From assembly GCA_023404955.1 (NCBI GenBank), contig JAEXZY010000028.1, positions 15,335 to 79,334 on the forward strand: a stretch of 64,000 nucleotides of DNA, written 5' to 3'. The translations under genes were made by a program, and so were the position numbers. Numbering within the stretch: the first letter of the stretch is position 1; each line of letters opens with the position of its first letter. This document shows positions 60,541 through 64,000 of the stretch, piece after piece. The notes below the pieces were generated by a model, which saw only the letters and a program-made list of their open reading frames with translations, did not search any database and was not told the DNA's origin. The DNA comes from Actinomycetes bacterium. Its GTDB lineage: Bacteria; Actinomycetota; Actinomycetes; Mycobacteriales; Mycobacteriaceae.

Positions 60541-61346
60541 TGCGGTCCCTCCTCGACGGCGCGGCGGATCGCGGTCTCGAGCGCGTCGCCAGTCAGGGCA
60601 TCCGTCGTGTAGGCGCGAAGATGCAGGAAGTACTCGACGTTGCCGGCCGGGCCGGGCAGCGGGCTCGCGGTGGCAGCGACGGTGTGCCAGCCCAGGGTCT
60701 GCGCGGTCGCGGACACCGAGCGGACAGCGTCGATGCGCAGCAGCGGGTCGGAGACCACGCCGCCGGCGCCCACCCGGTCCTTGCCGACCTCGAACTGCGG
60801 CTTCACCATGGGAACGATATCTGCGGTCGATGACGCGCATGCAGTCAGCGCCGGGAGCACGGTCGCCAGCGAGATGAAGGACAGGTCGGCGACGATCAGG
60901 TCCACCGGCCCGCCGATCGCCTCAGCGGTCAACTCGCGCACGTTGGTCCGCTCCATCACCGTGACCCGATCGTCGGTGCGCAACGCCCACGCGAGCTGCC
61001 CGTAGCCGACGTCGACCGCGACCACTTCCCGCGCGTCCCTGTCCAGGAGGACCTGGGTGAACCCGCCGGTGGAGGCGCCGGCATCCAGGCAGCGCCGACC
61101 CTGGACGGCCACGTCGAACGCGTCGAGCGCCCCGATCAGCTTGTGCGCACCACGCGACACCCAGCTCGGCTCGTCGGTGTTCTCCACGGTGAGGTGGGCA
61201 CTCACGTCGATGGCCGTGGCGGGCTTGGCGGCCCGCATGCCGTCCACACTCACCCGGCCGGCGTCGATCAGCTCGGCCGCCTGCTGCCGCGAGCGGGCCA
61301 GCCCGCGCCGAACCAGCTCGGCGTCCACACGAGCGCGCCGCGTCAC
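60537..61346 (-). CDS. tlyA: TlyA rRNA 2'-O-methyltransferase
   Basis: A 269-residue protein. An S4 RNA-binding domain (RVDAELVRRGLARSRQQAAELIDAGRVSVDG) is followed by a Rossmann methyltransferase domain with LDAGASTGGFTQVLLDRDAREVVAVDVGYGQLAW (SAM motif) and LIVADLSFISL. TlyA methylates 16S and 23S rRNA at the capreomycin-binding region. It is followed by nadK with overlap. It matches Rv1694. Confidence 0.96.
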   Translation of the reverse strand: MTRRARVDAELVRRGLARSRQQAAELIDAGRVSVDGMRAAKPATAIDVSAHLTVENTDEPSWVSRGAHKLIGALDAFDVAVQGRRCLDAGASTGGFTQVLLDRDAREVVAVDVGYGQLAWALRTDDRVTVMERTNVRELTAEAIGGPVDLIVADLSFISLATVLPALTACASSTADIVPMVKPQFEVGKDRVGAGGVVSDPLLRIDAVRSVSATAQTLGWHTVAATASPLPGPAGNVEYFLHLRAYTTDALTGDALETAIRRAVEEGPQ

Positions 61347-61351
61347 GCGGA

Positions 61352-61507
61352 TCAGCCTTTCTCGACCGATTCCAGTGCGCGCACCAGCAGGTCGTGCGCC
61401 TCCTCGAGGCGGGCGGCGACTGCGTCCAGATCAGCATCGCCGGGTTCCGTCGAGTCTCCGAGGAGCTCGGCAACCTGGGCGCGGATCTGGTCGGGTTCGG
61501 TACTCAT
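61352..61507 (-). CDS. Small conserved hypothetical protein (Rv1693 position)
   Basis: A 51-residue protein: STEPDQIRAQVAELLGD, then DADLDAVAARLEEAHDLLVRAL and ESVEKG. It is acidic and helical, with a heptad-like pattern in the C-terminal part. It lies between tlyA (5 bp after its stop) and the HAD-IIA gene (13 bp upstream) on the same strand, in the slot of Rv1693. The function is unknown. It is easily missed because it is short. Confidence 0.75.
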   Translation of the reverse strand: MSTEPDQIRAQVAELLGDSTEPGDADLDAVAARLEEAHDLLVRALESVEKG

Positions 61508-61520
61508 GTCGGGTGCCACG

Positions 61521-62537
61521 CTAGTCGATGTCGGGGCCGAGCAGCGACCACCGCTGCGTCGCCTCGCGCGCCGCGTCGTCAGCCGCGACGATCGGGACCC
61601 GGCCCGACTCGGTGTCTGCTGCCCACACCGCCGCCGCGACCGCGCGGACGATCGACAACGCGTTTCCGGGGTCCTCGCCCGTCGCGGACACCACCACGGC
61701 GTCATCGCGGCACTCGACGCGCCAGGCGGGGTGCGACCCGACTCGCAGCGCCTCGGCATCGTCGGTCAGTGCGCGTAGATCCTCTGCGATCATGTCGGGC
61801 CGCTGATCGGCCACCGCGAAGATGGCGTCCGCCGCATCGTTCACGCCGCACAGCACCATCAGGCTGGGCAGCCCGGCGGCCTGGGCGCCCGCGATGTCGG
61901 TGTCGAGCCGGTCGCCGATCATCAACGGAGCGTCGAAGTCACCGCGCGCCAGGGCATCTGCCATCAGGGCGGGCGCGGGCTTGCCGGCCACCTGGGGTTC
62001 CTGATCGGTGGCTGCGCGCAGCGCGGCGACCATCGAGCCGTTACCCGGCAGCAGGCCCCGCTCCGAGGGCAATGTCTTGTCGACGTTGGCGGCCACCCAC
62101 AGCGCCCCGGCCCGGACAGCGAGTCCCGCCTCGGCGAGATCAGTCCATGCGGTCTGGGGTGAGTGACCCTGCACGACGGCGACCGGCTCGTCGGCGTACT
62201 GACGCACCGGCTGCAGGCCGGCGGCCCGCACCTCCTCGGCGAGCGAATCAGTGCCGACGACGAGGACTTTCGCCTGCGCCGGGAGCTGCTCGGCGAGCAG
62301 CCGGGCCGCCGTCTGCGCGCTGGTCACGACATCGTCGGGGGCGGCATCGAAGCCGAGTTCGCGCAGGTGCTCGGCGACCTGGCCGGCGCTGCGTGAGGCG
62401 TTGTTGGTAACGAACAATCTGCGGGCCGTCAGCGAGCTGAGCGTCTCGACCGCGCCGGGCGTGGGTTCGTGTCCGCGAAAGACGGTGCCGTCCAAGTCGA
62501 GCAGCAGGCAATCATGTTCTTGTGCAAGGCTTTTCAC
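61521..62537 (-). CDS. HAD-IIA family phosphatase (Rv1692 type)
   Basis: A 338-residue HAD-IIA phosphatase. Its motifs are LLLDLDGTVFRG (catalytic Asps), FVTNNASRSAGQVAEHLRELG, a capping region, and LMIGDRLDTDIAGAQAAGLPSLMVL. The related mycobacterial protein Rv1692 has been described as a glycerol-3-phosphate phosphatase, so a role in lipid recycling is likely. A C-terminal extension of about 80 residues follows the core. GTG 62537 lies 1 bp after the upstream stop; the ribosome binding is weak. Confidence 0.87.
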   Translation of the reverse strand: MKSLAQEHDCLLLDLDGTVFRGHEPTPGAVETLSSLTARRLFVTNNASRSAGQVAEHLRELGFDAAPDDVVTSAQTAARLLAEQLPAQAKVLVVGTDSLAEEVRAAGLQPVRQYADEPVAVVQGHSPQTAWTDLAEAGLAVRAGALWVAANVDKTLPSERGLLPGNGSMVAALRAATDQEPQVAGKPAPALMADALARGDFDAPLMIGDRLDTDIAGAQAAGLPSLMVLCGVNDAADAIFAVADQRPDMIAEDLRALTDDAEALRVGSHPAWRVECRDDAVVVSATGEDPGNALSIVRAVAAAVWAADTESGRVPIVAADDAAREATQRWSLLGPDID

Positions 62538-62538
62538 G

Positions 62539-63366
62539 TCAGGACAGTTCCGTGATCCGCTCTTCGGCGTCGGTGACACCATCAGTATCCGCGGCCGCGG
62601 CCTTGAGGAACCACTGCAGCGCTTCGTCGCGTCGGTCGAGCGCCAGCAGCGTATCGGCGTACACATAGAACAACCGGGCCGCGGTCTGTCCCGTGCGGGT
62701 GGGGTCCAGTGCCGGAGTGGACAACACGGCGAGCGCCTGCTCGTGCTGACCGAGATCGGAGCGGGCACCTGCGACGACGATGCGCAACTCGTCGGCGTCA
62801 TCGCCCGTCAGTTGCGCCGCCTCCGGACCCCGGGCCAGTTCGATCGCCCGCTCGGGACGGCCGACACCGCGTTCGCAGTCTGCGATCATCGCGAGAAGTG
62901 CTGAGCGACTTCCCATTCGGCGAGCGGCCCGCAGCTCGGAGAGCGCCTGCGCCCAATCGCCGCAGGCGTACGCCGCGATCCCGACGGCCTCACGCACGGC
63001 GGCGATGCGACCCGACCGCGCGCGAGCGGCCCGAGCGTGAGCCAGCGCCGCCTCGGGATCCTCGTCGAGTAGTTCGCCGGCTGCCACGAGATGGCGGGCG
63101 ACAGCATCAGCGGTGGCCTTGTCCAGGGTGGTCAGTTCTCCGCGAATTTCCGGCGAGAGCTGACGGGCCTCGATCTCCGGAGGTATCGGCGGACCCGCGG
63201 GCTTGGACTCATCATCCTGCGTACGCGGTTGCGCGGCACGCGCACGATGCGGACCCGAGCTACGCGGCGCCGACCGTTGATCGCGGCGCGGACCCTGCCT
63301 GTTGCCGGGCGCACCGCCGCGCTGGGGCCGACGGTCACCGCGGCCGGCCTTATTGTCTTCGGGCAC
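62539..63366 (-). CDS. TPR-like protein (Rv1691 type)
   Basis: A 275-residue protein. A charged Arg/Pro/Gly-rich N-terminus (about 1-65) is followed by helical repeat stretches, for example ADAVARHLVAAGELLDEDPEAALAHARAARARSG, VGIAAYACGDWAQALSELRAARRMG and LGQHEQALAVLSTPALDP, which resemble tetratricopeptide repeats. It may act as a scaffold; no catalytic motif is seen. It is the first gene of the block downstream of the rrn operon. The GTG at 63366 has a -10 TATCCT exactly six bases upstream, so it is likely leaderless. Confidence 0.8.
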   Translation of the reverse strand: MPEDNKAGRGDRRPQRGGAPGNRQGPRRDQRSAPRSSGPHRARAAQPRTQDDESKPAGPPIPPEIEARQLSPEIRGELTTLDKATADAVARHLVAAGELLDEDPEAALAHARAARARSGRIAAVREAVGIAAYACGDWAQALSELRAARRMGSRSALLAMIADCERGVGRPERAIELARGPEAAQLTGDDADELRIVVAGARSDLGQHEQALAVLSTPALDPTRTGQTAARLFYVYADTLLALDRRDEALQWFLKAAAADTDGVTDAEERITELS

Positions 63367-63372
63367 GACAAA

Positions 63373-63402
63373 AGGATACGGCCACCTAGGACGACACCAC
63401 AA
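63373..63402 (-). promoter_or_regulatory. Leaderless promoter of the Rv1691-type gene
   Basis: On the minus strand TATCCT (63378-63373) sits six bases before the GTG at 63366. TTGTGG lies 18 bases upstream as a possible -35. The arrangement fits a SigA-type leaderless promoter that lets this block be expressed apart from the rrn operon. Confidence 0.55.
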
Positions 63403-63504
63403 TTACACCGATTTTTAATCGAATATCTTCGAATATCCGCGTGGAAAAAATGCGCCAGAAATAGGAAATCGCCCCCCACAAATGTGGGGGGCGATTCCAA
63501 TGTG
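63403..63504. other. AT-richer spacer with direct repeats after the rrn operon
   Basis: Between the promoter of the Rv1691-type gene and 5S rRNA. It contains a near-perfect direct repeat TCGAATATC (63419-63427 and 63429-63437) and the rrn terminator hairpin listed separately. The A+T content of 63405-63470 is high for this genome. Confidence 0.5.
63467..63496 (-). terminator. Rho-independent terminator of the rrn operon
   Basis: AATCGCCCCCCACA and its exact complement TGTGGGGGGCGATT form a 14-bp stem around two bases (a 13-bp stem with a four-base loop in practice) at 63467-63496. It begins about 8 bp after the 5S 3' end. A T-rich stretch (ATTTTTT) follows after some 20 bp rather than immediately. 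It should end rRNA transcription. Confidence 0.8.
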
Positions 63505-63619
63505 TGTTCGGCGGTGTCCTACTTTTCCACCCGGGTGGGTAGTATCATCGGCGCTGGTAGGCTTAGCTTCCGGGTTCGGGATGGGTCCGGGCGTTTCCCT
63601 GCCGCTATGGCCGCCGTAA
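63505..63619 (-). rRNA. rrf: 5S ribosomal RNA
   Basis: The minus strand reads TTACGGCGGCCATAGCGGCA at the 5' end and closes with GGACACCGCCGAACA, the conserved 5S ends that pair to form helix I. The length of 115 nt and the internal CCCGAACCCGGAAGCTAAGC motif are those of mycobacterial 5S rRNA. It is followed by a strong terminator hairpin. Ends are estimated to within a base or two. Confidence 0.97.
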
Positions 63620-63801
63620 CTTTATTCACCCTTTTCTGGGCGCCCCCACGCGTGTGGTGGGGGGAGTGTGTTTTGGTGGTGGAGTGTGTCGGCCAGTGTT
63701 GGTCGATACGTGTTCCGAGTGTGGTGTGGTTGCGGGCGTTTGCTTGGTGTGCGTCATTTGTTTCTTACACGGTGTTTATCTGCTTACCCATGGTTGGGTG
63801 T
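63620..63801 (-). other. 23S-5S internal transcribed spacer
   Basis: About 182 bp between 23S and 5S rRNA on the minus strand. It contains a hairpin with arms at 63643-63649 and 63657-63663 (CCCCCAC/GTGGGGG), which could be part of the RNase III processing stalk. No gene is present. Confidence 0.7.
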
Positions 63802-64000
63802 GTGTAAGTTTTCGGCCGGTTAGTGCCAGTTCCCTAAACCTATTGCTAGGTGTACAGGTCTGGTCTATCGATCCCATGGTCTGTGGGGGGCCTTATCCCT
63901 CTAAAAGGGTGAGAAGCCTGGTCTTGGAGAAGGTTTCCCGCTTAGATGCTTTCAGCGGTTATCCTGTCCGAACGTGGCTATCCAGCCGTGCCCCTGGTGG
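63802..64000 (-). rRNA. rrl: 23S ribosomal RNA, 3' end only
   Basis: The minus strand shows the 23S 3' domain: CACGGCTGGATAGCCACGTT, then GGATAACCGCTGAAAGCATC and TAAGCGGGAAACCTTCTCCA, ending near ACTAACCGGCCGAAAACTTA. The gene continues past the window edge. The 3' boundary is estimated from the conserved terminal sequence. Confidence 0.96.

Overview
The window is high-GC, densely coded DNA from a fast-growing mycobacterium (Mycolicibacterium type). The evidence is the furA-katG pair, a monomeric NADP isocitrate dehydrogenase, mycothiol-dependent enzymes, a DUF7159 protein, and the chromosomal block matching Rv1713 to Rv1691 of M. tuberculosis (der, cmk, rluB, scpB, scpA, parA, xerD, nudix, pyrG, mctB, steA, recN, nadK, tlyA and three small conserved genes). 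That block lies directly downstream of an rRNA operon, which fits the rrnB position of fast growers. A TopoNM-type topoisomerase pair, known from M. smegmatis, points the same way.

Region 1 (1-14,099, almost all on the minus strand) is a tightly overlapped cluster for an unusual glycoconjugate. It holds a complete set of nucleotide-heptose genes (gmhA-like isomerase, hldE-like kinase/nucleotidyltransferase, and a gmhB-like phosphatase fused to a glycosyltransferase), two GT9 heptosyltransferase-type enzymes, a UDP-glucose dehydrogenase with a UDP-glucuronate decarboxylase-like enzyme (a UDP-xylose route), a carbamoyltransferase, an SDR and four more glycosyltransferases. Heptose with GT9 enzymes is the logic of Gram-negative LPS core, so finding it in a mycobacterium is the main point of interest. 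A perfect inverted repeat abuts the first start codon of the cluster.

Region 2 (14,237-31,233) is mixed accessory and housekeeping DNA: an orphan CheB-type methylesterase translationally coupled to a STAS/HATPase protein, katG-furA, an acyltransferase-3 membrane protein, DUF7159, icd2, a cupin, an amino-acid permease, a secreted phosphodiesterase, an SDR with an EamA transporter, a small Cys-containing secreted protein and an AraC regulator.

Region 3 (31,365-43,366) contains a DUF4239 protein, a compact arsenic operon (divergent arsR; arsI-acr3-arsC) with one palindrome supplying both -35 elements, a decayed endonuclease/exonuclease/phosphatase gene, the TopoN/TopoM pair, a PPOX protein, a large secreted repeat protein, a mycothiol-dependent-type enzyme and tRNA-Pro(GGG).

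Region 4 (43,467-64,000) contains an FeS photolyase, two TauE/SafE permeases (one preceded by a short Cys-Cys-ending reading frame that looks like a cysteine attenuator), then the conserved der-to-Rv1691 block, an rrn terminator, 5S rRNA and the 3' end of 23S rRNA, all on the minus strand. Long open frames antisense to real genes are common here because of GC-rich codon bias and are not annotated.
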